Shown in pieces: positions 34,689-46,290 of a DNA stretch of 64,000 bases. The notes under the pieces were generated by a model. That model did no database searches and had not been told where the DNA came from. It saw only the letters and a list, made by a program, of their open reading frames with translations. A program made the position numbers and the translations under genes. This DNA comes from Cordilura impudica. Lineage: Eukaryota > Arthropoda > Insecta > Diptera > Scathophagidae. Location of the stretch: positions 85,722,465 through 85,786,464 of the forward strand of contig OY821520.1 in assembly GCA_963682025.1 (NCBI GenBank), read 5' to 3'. Position 1 is the stretch's first letter; each line of letters begins with the position of its first letter.

Positions 34689-34698
34689 TATCTGATAA
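34689..34698. promoter_or_regulatory. Back-to-back GATA sites upstream of the TsetseEP-domain gene
   Basis: TTATCTGATAA contains TTATC and TGATAA on opposite strands, about 260 bp upstream of the ATG. GATA factors drive many insect midgut genes, which would fit the family, but this is a short motif in AT-rich DNA. Confidence 0.3.
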
Positions 34699-34848
34699 AT
34701 CATTATAGATTAATTGGTTAGCAGTATCATTGTTTTGCCAGACAATGATTTTGATTTTGTGCTGAAATAATTGTCATTATTAAGGCATTACACAGTTAGT
34801 GTTATTGAATTATGAGTCATATCAATTGAAAACAAAGACATCATATAT

Positions 34849-35532
34849 TTATTCCCTACACCACTATGTGGTTAGGGTAAAATGATTCTGTGCAGATGTT
34901 TGTAAATACTAAAAATATTTGTCCAAGACCCATCTTTTATTATACCGATCGACTCAGTATCACTTTCGATTTAACGATGTCCGTCTGTGCGTCCATCTGT
35001 CTGTCGGTCTGTGTGTCTATATAAACTTTGTAATCAAACTACAGATCGCAAATATGAATATAATTTAATTAAATTTGGTATATAAGCTTATATCGACTAT
35101 GGGACGAATGCAATTTATAATCGATGCAAGTGTAGGTCTAGTCCTCTTACAAATGACACCTATGAGATCGAATTAAATTGCCAAAAGATCCAAATTATCA
35201 TATAGATTTCGTTCTAACTGGGTTTGTATGTCCAAAAATAAATCCTTTAGGATAATTTTGAGTCATAGCCCCCATATAAAGCTGCTCCACGAACAAAAAT
35301 ATTGCACAGATTTGTCTCAAATTTGATTTATATATGTTTTTGCATAAAAGAAATGACTTTATCGAATATGGTCAGAATTGGTCCATTTTTTGACCGAGTC
35401 CCCATATAATATAGCAGATTTGGGTTATGCTAATTTTTTATACCCAATTAGTTGGACCTAATGCCAATTCTCTAAACTCATGTTATAGGGCATCCCATAG
35501 TCAGTCTAGACCGACTACAATTTTATTATTGT
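34849..35532 (+). repeat. Family-1 repeat, diverged, several internal deletions
   Basis: It starts TTATTCCCTACACCACTATG and ends CAGTCTAGACCGACTACA plus TTTTATTATTGTT. It lacks parts near 35230-35290 and 35405. Confidence 0.88.
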
Positions 35533-36529
35533 TTTTTTTTACCAATCGAACCTATTTTGGACCAATTTCTTATATTAAAATCTAAAGCGGTATTTTTAAT
35601 AATTTAAATAAATATTCTTTATACTCAGAAAATTGTTGGGCTTCCTAAATCGATTAAAGGTTTTTAACTTGTTTTGTGATACATACTCGTCGATAAATAT
35701 TTTTTATTGAACCTTGTATTTGTTTGTTTTGTTTATTTTGGCACCGTCATATCATAAAATTTGACATTATTTAGATAAGCTGTGAACGCTCTTAGTGTTT
35801 TTCTTATCAGTGTCTATTTTAAAGAACGACAATATGTATTTCGTGGAATGCCCTCATCATTTTGAAACGTAATAAACGTTATAAAATCGTTCAAAATATA
35901 AAAGTCAATAAATTATGAAGATTTTTTATTTCTATTAATTTTGCACAATATATTTTTAGTTCCAGAGAAAAATCATTTACAAAGAACAAAATATTTGAAG
36001 CGATTAAGGAGTAAAACATTTCTAATATTAAAATTAAAAAATATCTTTTGAGAATGGATGGTCATCGGGACGGGTTTTATAATTTTTATTCAAGTTACTT
36101 TCATTTAACTTTTGAAATATTTGAAATGAGATAATTAAAATTTAATAATAAAGTTATTCAATATTTATTTTATCTATTGTCTTATTTAGATTAAATTTCA
36201 TGATTAGGTTATCAGAAGGCAGTTTGTTCGATTCTTTTTTTTTTTGCAAAAGGAATTACAAAAGAAATAATAGTTGTAAAATTTACGACAATTTATATAA
36301 TCATTAAGACAGTTTATTTATATTGCAATAATTTAACAGGAAGAAACTTTATCTTGTTTAAAAAAATGCAATATAATATGGGTTTTTCACAGGTGGCTGT
36401 TTTATAAGATTTCCGGTTAAGTACAGATTACCTTCACTAGCTTATGGTATAAGGATATATGAGTATTATATAAAATTTATTTTTTAGCTCTTGAAGTCTT
36501 CAATTACTTTAAAATGATTCACCTTTAAA
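35533..36529. other. AT-rich stretch, nothing recognised
   Basis: About 1 kb with no usable frame and no repeat partner in the window. Confidence 0.5.
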
Positions 36530-37670
36530 AAATACTTAGCAAAAATTTCTATTGGTGTATGTGTGAATTTCCTGGAGCACCATCTAACAAACTTATTTAA
36601 TCTAACTGTTCCTTTGAAAAGGAAGATAATCAACGTTATGCAAAAACCATGGTACACACCAGCAATTAGTAGTCTAATAGAACAACGTGACTTTGCATAT
36701 TCTCGGTGGAAACGCTATAAAACTACAGAGTTATATGAAAATTATCGTTTAGCTAGGAGAATAGTAACCAAAAAAATAAAAGATGTTAAATCTAACTATC
36801 ACGTCCAAAAATTCAACAACATTATAGATACAAAAAAAAAAAAATGGAAATCTATACAAGAGATTGGAATTGGTAAAAACAAAAATAGCAATAATATTAT
36901 TAATGAAAGTCCGGACGATTTAAACAAGAAATTTATCAATGTAAATATGCAGGAAGCGGATAATAAGAGAGCCTGACTATCTATTTAATAGATTAAAATT
37001 TAGTAGATTTAATAAAACCAAAAATATAATTCAAATCAGGCATCATAGATTAATATCAGAATGGCAATTTTATATTAATGCTATTCGTCTTTGGAACATG
37101 CTACCAATAAATATTAAAGATATAAGCAACGCACGTTTTTTTAAGAAAAAATTATTTGAGCTATACTCGTAAAAGTAATATATGTTTTGTTTTATTTATT
37201 TTTCTATTTTTGGTATTATTAAAATATTTGTTATTATTATTTAAAATTTCAGTACTGTTTTTGTTTATTTAACTAAACTTACTGATATAAATTTTAATTA
37301 ATGCATTTTATATTATATTTTTTATTTTTAATTCTTAATTATTAATTTTTGATTTTTAGTTTTTATTTTTAATTTTTAATCTTTAACTTTTGCTTTTTAA
37401 TTTTTGATTTTTAATTGTTTAATTTTTGATTTTTAATTTTTAGTTTTTAATTCTTAATTTTTAAATTTTTAATTTTTAATTGTTATTTTTTAATTTTTTT
37501 TTTATTTTTTATTTTTAATTTTTATTATTTTAATGTATTAATTTCTTCTGAGACTCTTATTAACAATTTTGTTATTATTTTCATCAAAAGCAATGTCAAT
37601 TTATCATATTTGTCCTTAATGCACCCCTGTGTTGTTTTAAGACTTCAGTCTTGTTACACAGGATAACAAA

Positions 37671-37713
<43 letters not shown>

Positions 37714-37714
37714 A
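36530..37714 (+). mobile_element. Non-LTR retrotransposon (CR1/jockey-type), 5'-truncated and internally deleted
   Basis: The frame at 36563-36976 encodes the linker between endonuclease and RT (KPWYTPAISSLIEQRDFAYS, SRWKRYKTTELYENYRLARR, VKSNYHVQKF). It then jumps, after about 36960, straight to the extreme ORF2 C-terminus (YLFNRLKFSRFNKTKN, WNMLPINIKDISNARFFKKK, ending near 37170). The whole RT core is missing, so a large internal deletion is visible. The 3' untranslated part includes a ~200 bp TTTTTAAT-type low-complexity run (about 37315-37530), then CACCCCTGTGTTG... and a (TAAA)n tail at 37668-37714. Confidence 0.85.
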
Positions 37715-38262
37715 AAAGTTTTTAAAGAGTTTTTTTTTTAACACTGTATCAACTGTCAGACGGAGGTTGCTAAATAGTTTGACTTCATGTCTTACAAGTT
37801 TCAGACTATTTTGTTAAATATTATTATTGAAGCTTAGAGCCGAAGTGAAACTCGAGCCATCGCTATGTCTCTCCGCCCTATATATTTCCGAAAACGCATT
37901 TTCTGCATAAATATTTTACTTTTTTAATTGTAAATTAGTGAAAAACAAGTAAAAGTGTGAAATTTAGCTATACCGAAATTTTAATACGCTTCACTTGGGT
38001 TTCACGTTTACACTAACATCTGGACTTATTGCACAATTGATAACAAATATAAGCGAAATATTTGAAAAAGTAAACAATTTAATAAACTTAATAATATAAT
38101 ATTACCCAAGCATTATTAGAGGTGTCCCATATTTTAGGCAATATCATTACACTATGATGCCCGATTTACCCCATTTTAAATGCCAACCTGCTTGAAATAA
38201 TGACACACAATATTATTCTAAGCTTTCTCAGGAAAATTGTTTATTTTATAGTGTGGTTTAAA
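37715..38262. other. Spacer before the RAG1-like transposon
   Basis: No gene or bounded repeat recognised. Confidence 0.5.
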
Positions 38263-38772
38263 CGAGGCACAGTGGACCATATTTTGAGAAGGTAAATACT
38301 AGTAAACCTCGGAAGCCAAAAAATTGCGACTCTATCTCAACTATATCACAGCGAGCAGGGTCTTCGAAAATGGGCTTTCTCAGTATTTTGCTAAAATTAA
38401 AAATTTCTTTGTAAATTTTTATTTTCGAATGACTGTAACTTTTTTGATTTAAAAGATTTTGAAGTGAAATAAATTTTGTATAATTTTGTGGCTTCCATAC
38501 TATTAATGTTAAAAATGTAAAATCAGTGAGTCATTCCGAAATTTAAAAAAAAAAATTTTTTTTTTAAATTTCCGAAAATCTCTTACTTAAAGAGCATAAC
38601 TCCTGCCAGTCAAAATCAGTCAGAAAAAATTGTGCACTCTTCTATAGTCCGAACCCTCCCCTATACTCATATACCCCACTATACACCCGCCAGTTTCCGC
38701 CCGTGTGCACCAGAACAATTTTTCTGACCCAAGGTTAGATATTTTCTGCAAAATTTATGAATACAAAAGTTG

Positions 38773-38920
38773 TCCACTATGTGGTTAGGATATATTAAGT
38801 TTGAGGTGATGTTTGTAACTGCCAAAAATATTGGACCTTTATCCATCTTTTATTATACGGATCGACTCAAAAACACTTTCTGAGTCGATTAAACGATGTC
38901 CGTCCGTCCGTCTGAGTGTT
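38773..38920 (+). repeat. Family-1 5' fragment inside the RAG1-like transposon
   Basis: It runs from CCACTATGTGGTTAGGATAT through the GACTCAAAAACACTTTCTGA hairpin to GTCCGTCCGTCCGTCTGAG. It is cut at both ends, lies just upstream of the transposase N-terminus and may have removed its start. Confidence 0.8.
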
Positions 38921-38925
38921 ATGAA

Positions 38926-41547
38926 CACAAAGATGTACAAACGTTACCAAGACTGGTTAATAAAGGAACTTATTTTTGAGAGTGCATCTACAACTGCCAA
39001 CGAAAGTGGAAAAAGGGTCGAGCAGCAAAACCAATTGATGGATGTAGTGAAAGATCTCGAAGGCGCAAGCTGAAGTGTATCAATGAAGAAATTTCTCAAA
39101 GAATTATTAAGGATTCATTTTTGCACCAAATTCAACCAACCCAAAATAAAAAAAATAAAATTGAAATAATTGAAAAAATAGTAGAAGCGAGCCCAAGGCG
39201 CACAAAGAGGATTTTGAAAAGCATTCATACATCAATTGAAGATAAGAAATTTACGCCGGAAGAAGCGTTCGCCCTATTTTTGGATTTGAAATTGACCAAA
39301 AATCAATATAAGGAATTGCGGAAGCGAACCAATGAAAAGAATTGTGGGATTTTTCCAGAGTATCGAGATTTAGTTTCTGCCAAAAAAGAATGCTTACCTT
39401 CACAATCTGCTATTAGTGTCACTTCAACATCAGCAGAAATAAAATTGCAAGATCTCCTTGAACATACTGCAGAACGATTGCTAAATACGCTTGACACTGA
39501 TCATGTAAAAAAAATTGGTAAAGGCAGCATTACTTTAATTTCTAAATGGGGATGTGATGATCCTCTGGTCAGAAACAATACAAGCAATCTAATGCCGAAA
39601 ATTCATCAAATGCTAATATATTTATGGTATCTTTCGTTCCATTGCGCTTAACAAAAAGGTATAGCGTCTTAGAGCCGTCAACTAGTAGAGCAACAGAAAT
39701 TGATATATGGAAAAATGAAATTCCTTCTTCAACAAAGTATTCCAGACCAATAAAATTTGCATTCAAAAAGGAAACCAAAGATGTCATAACTGAAGAAGTT
39801 CAAAAAATAAAAGATCAAATTAAGGAACTTCAACCAGTAATATTTAAATTTGATGACCAAGACATTGAAATACATTTTGAAATGTGTCTCACAATGATTG
39901 ATGGAAAAGTTGAACAAGCTTTAACTGGAACAAAGTCAACGTCAAGCTGCATTATATGCCAAAAGACATCAAGTCAATTAAGCCAACCCCACCAGAAGAT
40001 GATAGTTTAAAGGAAGCCTACGAATTTGGAATGTCCCCTCTTAATGCTAGAATACGTTTCATGGAGCATATTCTTAAATTGGGTTATGATTTGGAATTTG
40101 GTCCGTTAGGCGAAATAGTGAGAAAAACAAAGAAAATAAAGAAAAAAGAAAGCAAAAAAAAAACAAATTCAACAAAAATATCTATATCTAGGCCTCGTAA
40201 TCGACCAACCAAAACAAGGGGAAGGAAACACAGATGATGGAAATACTGCAAGGAGATTTTTTTCGATCCGGAAACTGCAGCATCTATCACAGGTGTAGAT
40301 CATGAATTAATAAGACGATTCAAAATCATATTAAAAGTTCTAGCATGCAGCAGAAAGATAAATGCAAAAAAAAATTGGAGAGTACGCCAATAAAACAGTT
40401 ATACTTTATAATGAACAAGTAAGAAAATTATAGTCGGTCTAGACCGACTATACGATACCCTATACCATGCGTTTAGAAACCCTATCTCTTAGGCCCAACT
40501 AACTGGACATAGAAAATAAGCAAAAACCAAATTTGAGTTGGATTTTTATTAATTTTTTTGGCTGCAGATATGAAAAAGTTCATATCGGATTCTATATCTA
40601 TAAGGGTACTAGGTCTAAAAATGGACCGATCCTGATCATGTTTGGTAAAGTCTTTTGTATTTTGCAAATATATATATACAAACAAAATTTGAAAAGAATT
40701 AGTGCAATATTTTTGTTTTTTAATAGATTTAAGTGATGATCGGGAAGCAGCTCTATATGGGGCCAAAGGGATCATTTTTGGACTACTCATTAGTGGATGT
40801 AATGAACGCATACAAACCCAATTTGAGTAAGATCTATATGACAATTTGGATCTTATGGCAATTTATGTCGATTTCATAGGGGTAATTTGTATGGGGGCTA
40901 GGTCTGAACATCGACCGATTCTCACCAATTTCAATATCGTTCATCCCATGGCCGATGAAAGCTTACGTACCAAATTTCATCAAAATATATTCATATTTGC
41001 GACCTGCAGTTTGATTACAAGCTTTACATGGACACACAGACGGACGGACGGACGGACGGACGGACATTGTTAAATCAACTCAAAAAGTGATTCTGATTCG
41101 ATCGGTATAATTAGAGATGGGTCTAGGTCAAATATTTTTGGTTGTTACAAACAGCAGCACAAAGTCATTATACCCAAACCACATAGTGGTATAGGGTATA
41201 AAAATACTCTTGGAGATGTATGCCCATCCAGAGTTCATAAAATTTTATACCATGGAGAACAAATAATTCAAAGCAATATGCTACCAATGGGAGATCTACC
41301 TGAAGAAGCACAAGAAAAAAGGAACAAAGACTACAGATTCTTTCGCGAGCACAACACAAGGAAAATGTCCAGATGTTGTACTAATGAAGACCTTATCACT
41401 ATTTTGTTGTGCACTTCAGATCCATATATGTCCAACATTCGTCAAAAATGGAAAACTACCTCTATTGAATTAGACGAAGATGCTAAACAACTTCTAGAAA
41501 ATGAAAATCAAGGCTATTTAGAAGAAATTTTTACTAAAATTGGTTGA
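38926..41547 (+). pseudogene. RAG1/Transib-like transposase, frameshifted and split
   Basis: Transposases of this type cut at heptamer-like ends by a hairpin route. N-terminal: a basic GRAAKPIDGCSERSRRRKL stretch (about 39015-39075). The next frame, to 39651, has an acidic helical region and, near 39475-39560, HTAERLLNTLDTDHVKK, then LISKWGCDD. The KWGCD Asp matches in context the first catalytic Asp of RAG1 (its CDGMGD). The next frame (39624-40010) has MVSFVPLRL, EIPSSTKYSRPIKFAFKKET, FEMCLTMIDGKVEQAL (candidate second Asp) and SSCIICQKTSSQ, a zinc-type CxxC. The next frame (39956-40237) has YEFGMSPLNARIRFMEHILK. Then come FFDPETAASITGVDHELIRR and KINAKK up to the family-1 insertion. After 41202: DVCPSRVHKILYHGEQI, LPEEAQEKRNKDYRFFREHN (candidate Glu, like NESGNKLFRRFRK of RAG1) and a proper stop at 41547. 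At least four shifts. Confidence 0.72.
40416..41201 (-). repeat. Family-1 repeat, full length, inside the RAG1-like transposase
   Basis: It begins CAAGTAAGAAAATTATAGTC and ends GTGGTATAGGGTATAA. It interrupts the transposase between a segment reading EYANKTVILYNE and one reading TLGDVCPSRVH, so it landed after the transposon. It is one of the least diverged copies, close to 7991-8785. Confidence 0.95.
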
Positions 41548-42219
41548 TTTAAAGTAATTTTTCATTACACTAACAATAAGTTACACTTTTTTTTTATATA
41601 GTTAAAAAATTTTCTTGATTTAAAAATTTATATATTTTGAAAATTTACAATAAAAATTGGTTTATTTCATAAATTTGATATAGAAATATTTAAAAAGACA
41701 ATAAAAAAAAATTTAACTAAAGCAAAAACATACGAGTTTTTCATTGAAACTTCTCTATCTTGAACCAATATAAGGTAACTTTTACATTCGCTGCTTAATA
41801 AATTATATTTTAACTCGAGATCTTTCAAAAAAAAAAAACAACCTTTGGCCCTTGTGCACATTAGGACTTAAAAGTTTACGGGGGCCAAAGTTTTGCATTT
41901 TCTGAAAAAATTAACTTAAAAAATTGTTAAAAAGTATTTGTTGTACAATTACTGAAAAAATAAGACATTATATTAAAAAAAAAAAAAAAACCTTTTTTTA
42001 CCTTTTAACACTTCACTTTTGTACTAAAATTCAACTACAAATGAAAATGTATTTTAAACCCTCCGTAAATTTTTTTATTTTCGGTCGAGAATTACGTTTT
42101 ATAGCAAAACTTAAAGGCTAAAGTCTCACCTACCAAACAAAAAAAACCGCATATCAAAATTCCAATCCAATCAAAAGTTATAGATTTTTGACCGCCTTCT
42201 CGTCAAATGGTCCACTGTG

Positions 42220-43110
42220 CGAGGGCTGCGGAGTCTATGATCAAAGATAACGACCCCGACTCCGACACTTAATTTTTTTTACACGTTTTATACAATATAT
42301 TTTATTTGTTACATTTGTAGTCATATATCAGACATATTGCAATTAATACTGTAATTAATATGCAAATTTTAATTTTGTTTCAATGGTGCGTGGTAGAGAA
42401 GAAGAAAGCGTGTATTTAAAAAATTCATAACTACACTGCATTCTTAATCGGACCGGTATCTGGAATTTAAGCCTTCATCAACGATTTATTGAACATTGTG
42501 ATAATTGTTATGCTATAGTTGAATAGATTGTTTCTATATGAATTTTTTCTACTTAGGGCGGCCGTGACGTTTAAACCTGAACATTGAAACAAAATTAATC
42601 TAATAATAATTTACAGTGTTATTTTAAACGGGTCCGCGTTGCATTCTGATTTGTGGCGAGGTTATCTAAACATCGATCCAACAATAATGCAGCATATGAC
42701 CGTTAATCATTCGTTGTACTTTGCATACCATGTGACTAGATAAATATACTCAGGCGAGAGAATTAATTGGGGCGAAAGAACAATTCCCACTAAAAAAGAG
42801 AAAAAAGGAATAAAGGCAGAACTAAAAATTGTCTTGGAAATTTAATTAAAATTTCTAATGTACAAAAAATTTGAGTTAGGTGGGGGGACGATTTGGTTTT
42901 GCCCTAATCTGCGGGGAAAATTTAGTTCTGATCCCAACAATGTGTAATTTTTATTTTTATTTTTTATTTTGATATTTTTGTGAGTCGGAGTCGGAGTCGA
43001 TTTTTTCTGTCTGCTGAAACCAGGACTGTGGAGTCGAAGTTGTTAGTTAATTTTGCTTGTTGGGTGTCGGAGTCTGAATCGACGGAAAAAAGCCACTCCA
43101 ACTCCGACAT
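42220..43110. mobile_element. hAT-like end fragments (GGGCTGCGGAGTC type)
   Basis: At 42223 GGGCTGCGGAGTCTATGATC is followed by CCCCGACTCCGACAC, and at about 43019 CAGGACTGTGGAGTCGAAG is followed by TGTCGGAGTCTG. The two end-like sequences are in the same orientation, with extra GAGTCGGAGTCGGAGTCGAT at 42981-43000. CAGGG-TGCGGAGTC termini are common for hAT elements. The ~700 bp between them has no recognisable coding. The RAG1-like transposon inserted right at the first end. Confidence 0.45.
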
Positions 43111-43128
43111 GACATTTTTTTTAATTTT

Positions 43129-43232
43129 TTGGCCTGCAGATATGAAAAAGTACATATCGGATGATATATGAGAACTAGGTCTATTATGCAATATTTTTGA
43201 TTTTTTGATAGATCTAAATGGAAATGGGTAAT
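43129..43232 (-). repeat. Family-1 internal fragment
   Basis: It matches GGCCTGCAGATATGAAAAAG, then ATATCGGATGATAT and GATAGATCTAAATGG of the minus-orientation family-1 sequence. The stretch between has a deletion. Confidence 0.75.
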
Positions 43233-43587
43233 TGGCTTTATTCCCGGGTTATTGTTGGACAACTAATACTGTACTATACTTGGGGTGGAGGGAAATTATA
43301 AATCAAGGTGACCCATTGATGATTTCTCGTTTCATTCTTCAGCAAATAGCTTCAACAAATCATGTTCGACTAATTTTGTCGAATGAAATCTTTAACAAAA
43401 TTGAAATTTCCCCCCCCCCTTTTTTTTAATCAGTTTTTTTAATAACATAACATATTCAAGGCGTATGATTATTATTTATTACTAGAGCTGAAGAGATGCA
43501 TACGTATGAGTGATATTTTTAATATTAAATCAATCATACTTACATCAGTATTACTGTTCTATTTTTAAATGGGTACATTAATAAATA
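43233..43587. other. Spacer, nothing recognised
   Basis: It contains a C(10)T(8) run near 43412-43428. No gene. Confidence 0.5.
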
Positions 43588-43945
43588 CTAGCAGATTCCA
43601 GCCCTCGAAATTCGAGCGCAAATTCTAGGAAATTTTATTTTTTCATTAAATAAAGACCCTAAAATTATGCTGATCAATAATGGCCAATTCGCAAATCAAC
43701 ACAAAAAACAAACTCAATTTTATTACAAACACATTAACAAATTTAATAAATACACACATAGCATTGTATAATTTTATGTATGTAGCAACTTTAAATGCAA
43801 TTTACTCAAAATAAAGGGAAAAATTTTAAAAATCTGTAAATCTGCAAATCGGCTAAAAAATAATATACATTTGGTCAAAATCGGGATAAAATGGTAGAAC
43901 AAAACATCAGTCAGAAAAAATCGCCTAGCCTATTAATATTATAGA
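43588..43945 (-). mobile_element. Short non-autonomous Helitron, complete
   Basis: On the minus strand it starts TCTATAATATTAATAGG (43945 downward) and ends AGGGCTGGAATCTGCTAG. It is flanked by A and T in the correct order. It is 358 bp long and collinear with 18160-18505. Confidence 0.85.
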
Positions 43946-43949
43946 TATT

Positions 43950-44407
43950 TCTTATATATTAAAAAAATTTATGGAAACTAAAGTCAGTCCGTCTGGTCGT
44001 TCTATCGTTCTATCTTTTTAATGAAAGGTATTTAGACACAGATATGTCATCATTCATTGAAATTTACTCAACTTCCACTTTACTCAAGTTATTCTCAAAC
44101 GCGATTCTTCCCTGTACATTTCTTATGGGATATATTCACTCAAGTAATTCGAATTCTCATATCTCCTCTCCTAATGAATGGATCTTTATCGTTTCACTCT
44201 CAGAACACTCAGTGGATCAAGCTCTTTCTTTTGAATACCTTTAGGTGGCATACAAGGTGGACTTTATTTCTGTGTGTTCAACAAATATTTATAATGAAAT
44301 AAACTTAATGAATTAAATAGATTAAAAACATTAAAAGAAATAAATTGAATGATAAAACAAAATTTCCTAGAATTTGCACTCGAATTTCGAGGGCTGGGCT
44401 CTGCTAG
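43950..44407 (+). mobile_element. Second short Helitron, related 3' end
   Basis: It ends TTTCGAGGGCTGGGCTCTGCTAG at 44407, nearly the same 3' terminus as the neighbouring Helitron. A likely 5' end is TCTTATATATTAAAAAAATT at 43950, only 4 bp from the other Helitron, which lies in the opposite orientation. The base before it is T rather than A, so the 5' end is less certain. The interior differs from the 350-bp family. Confidence 0.6.
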
Positions 44408-45179
44408 TTATAAATTATTTATTTAAACCTAAGCTACAATGTTGCTGAAGAATGCATGAAACTTAGGGAACAAAAATCAAGGTAAGGAAAAATTCATCAA
44501 TCATTAAAATAATAAAGATCGAAAAGAAGATTTTTCATTTTTATAGAATATAATGAAATAAGAAAATAGGGAAAAAAAATACATAAAAGGTCATAAAAAA
44601 ATATTGGGCCTGAGAACGTCAAACTTGATGAAAATATTTAAGTATTTTTTTCTTTAATGGATAGATATTCAGTTGAACTTGACTCAGTTTTAATTTCATT
44701 AAAATTGATTGAGTATTTTTCAAGGAATTCTAGGTCAAACTTTAACTTTTGATTTTTTTTTACTTTTAGCCTGAAATACGGGTTTTTTTATTTATTAAAA
44801 AATGTCATATTTGGATTATTATAATATTTATTATGAACATTTTTTTATAACAATGGGATTTTTTTAAATGTTTATACTTAAAAAACAATTTTACACTCAA
44901 AAAAAAGTTAATTCAACTGGAAATTTTGCTATTACTACTGAAAAATTAGAAATTTTTTGCTGTCAAATTTTGAAAATTTATTTACACTCAAAGAATATTT
45001 ACACTTAAAAAATATTATCTAAAAGTCTTGCTATAACTACAGAAAAATTAATTATATTTTGCTGCCAAATTTGTTAATTTTAGCAAAATAAATCTGCTGC
45101 ACATTAGCGCAATGATTCTTTTTGTTTTTTTTTTTTTAATTTTGATATAAAAATATGGGTTTTTATTTTTTGAATAACC
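44408..45179. other. AT-rich stretch with an imperfect ~85-bp duplication
   Basis: The units at about 44891-44975 and 45000-45075 share TTTACACTCAAAAAA, TTTTGCTAT-ACTAC-GAAAAATTA and TTTTGCTG-CAAATTT. No gene. Confidence 0.5.
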
Positions 45180-46290
45180 TACAGCAATCAAGCAATTTTT
45201 TCATTCACTATCCTAATAGTCCAACCCTATTCCCCCATCAACACAATCGCGAAGCATCTACAGTCGATATTATTTTAAGCAATTCCGCTTTAAATATAGA
45301 CGTAAAAACAATGGATTACGAATTACCATAAGACCATCGCCCCATTATATGTACACTTAAAAGATCAATGGCCTTGCAGGTTGACCTCAATTATTATGAT
45401 TATAGTGCAAGCAACTGGAAAATTTATATGAATTTTTTAGACAATAAAATCACGTTAAATTTGGATGTATACAATACCAAGGTAGTAATTGATCAGGATG
45501 TGTCTACACCTAAAATAACTCAACGAAATAATTACACATTACCAGAAAGTACTGTGAAATATATTAAACTAAGAAGAAGCTTTAAAAGAAACATCCAACG
45601 ATCTTCAAATTTATCCGAGCAAACTTTTTATAATCAATGTACTAAGTTTCTAAGCAACATGATTGATAAAATTATTAATTCGGAACGCAATAAGAAATGG
45701 TGTCAATTATTATCCAATTTAAAACCAGGTGATAAATCATTTTGGAAAATAAGCAGGAACTTACGAGGAAAAGGAAAAAATCAAATCTCCACTTTAAAGT
45801 TGGAAATACAAAAATAACATCTGATAAGGACAAGGCTGAAGTCCTGGTAAATACATTTGTCCAAGCAAATAACCTCGCTTCGAACTACAACCATTCAGCG
45901 GATACATTAATAAATTCAACAGTAAATAATTTTAAGATGGAAAATCCTAGTTCTGAATCAGCTATTTATACATCTCTTGAAGAAGTAATGAATATTGTCT
46001 CATCAATTAAACCCTCAAAATCCCCTGGTTTTGACAATGTTCCGAACCTGCTCTTAAAGAAACTACCACTCAAAGCTCTAAAATTACTGGTTATAATATT
46101 TATCAAACTCAACTATTTCCCAAACCAATTCAAAAATGCTAAGGTTATAGCTATTAACCAAATAAATACCCAAAAAATAACCCAAACAGCTACAGACCTA
46201 TTAGTCTATTAAGTAACTTTGGTAAAATATTTGAAAAATTTCTACATTCTCGTCTTAGTGAATTTGTAACGACCAATTCTATTGTTGCTA
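45180..46290 (+). mobile_element. Jockey-type non-LTR retrotransposon fragment
   Basis: A plus-strand ORF2 fragment. About 45190-45360 covers the end of the endonuclease (a STVDIILSNSALNIDVKTMD segment, then DHRPIICTL). 45368-45817 is the linker (NNYTLPESTVKYIKLRRSFK, WCQLLSNLKPGDKSFWKISR). About 45785-46212 is the start of the RT (TSDKDKAEVLVNTF, SIKPSKSPGFDNVPNLLLKK, FPNQFKNAKVIAI, then PISLLSNFGKIFEK in another frame). It stops before the catalytic RT motifs. Two frameshifts and one stop are visible. The wording is jockey-like (NKSPGxD, PxAWKxAxV positions). Confidence 0.85.

Larger units (their letters stand above)
38268..42219 (+). mobile_element. RAG1/Transib-like DNA transposon, both ends and 5-bp TSD present
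   Basis: The left end is CACAGTGGACCATATTTTGA and the right end, read inward on the minus strand, is CACAGTGGACCATTTGACGA. The terminal 13 bases are identical, and 21 of 25 match. It is flanked by CGAGG at 38263-38267 and 42220-42224. A 5-bp GC-rich TSD and TIRs opening with a CAC-x-x-TG heptamer are the signature of Transib elements and of the RAG recombination signal. The interior carries a decayed RAG1-like transposase (38926-41547), a family-1 fragment (38773-38920) and a full family-1 insertion (40416-41201). Total length is 3952 bp, or about 3.0 kb without the family-1 pieces. Ends and TSD are direct observation; the superfamily assignment is inference from transposase motifs plus ends. 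Confidence 0.82.

Noticed and set aside
42213..42224. CACTGTG plus CGAGG as a chance match to the left end at 38268
   Set aside because: Chance was considered and set aside: 13 identical terminal bases, further matches to 25 bp and an identical 5-bp flank together make coincidence unlikely, so it was kept as the transposon end.
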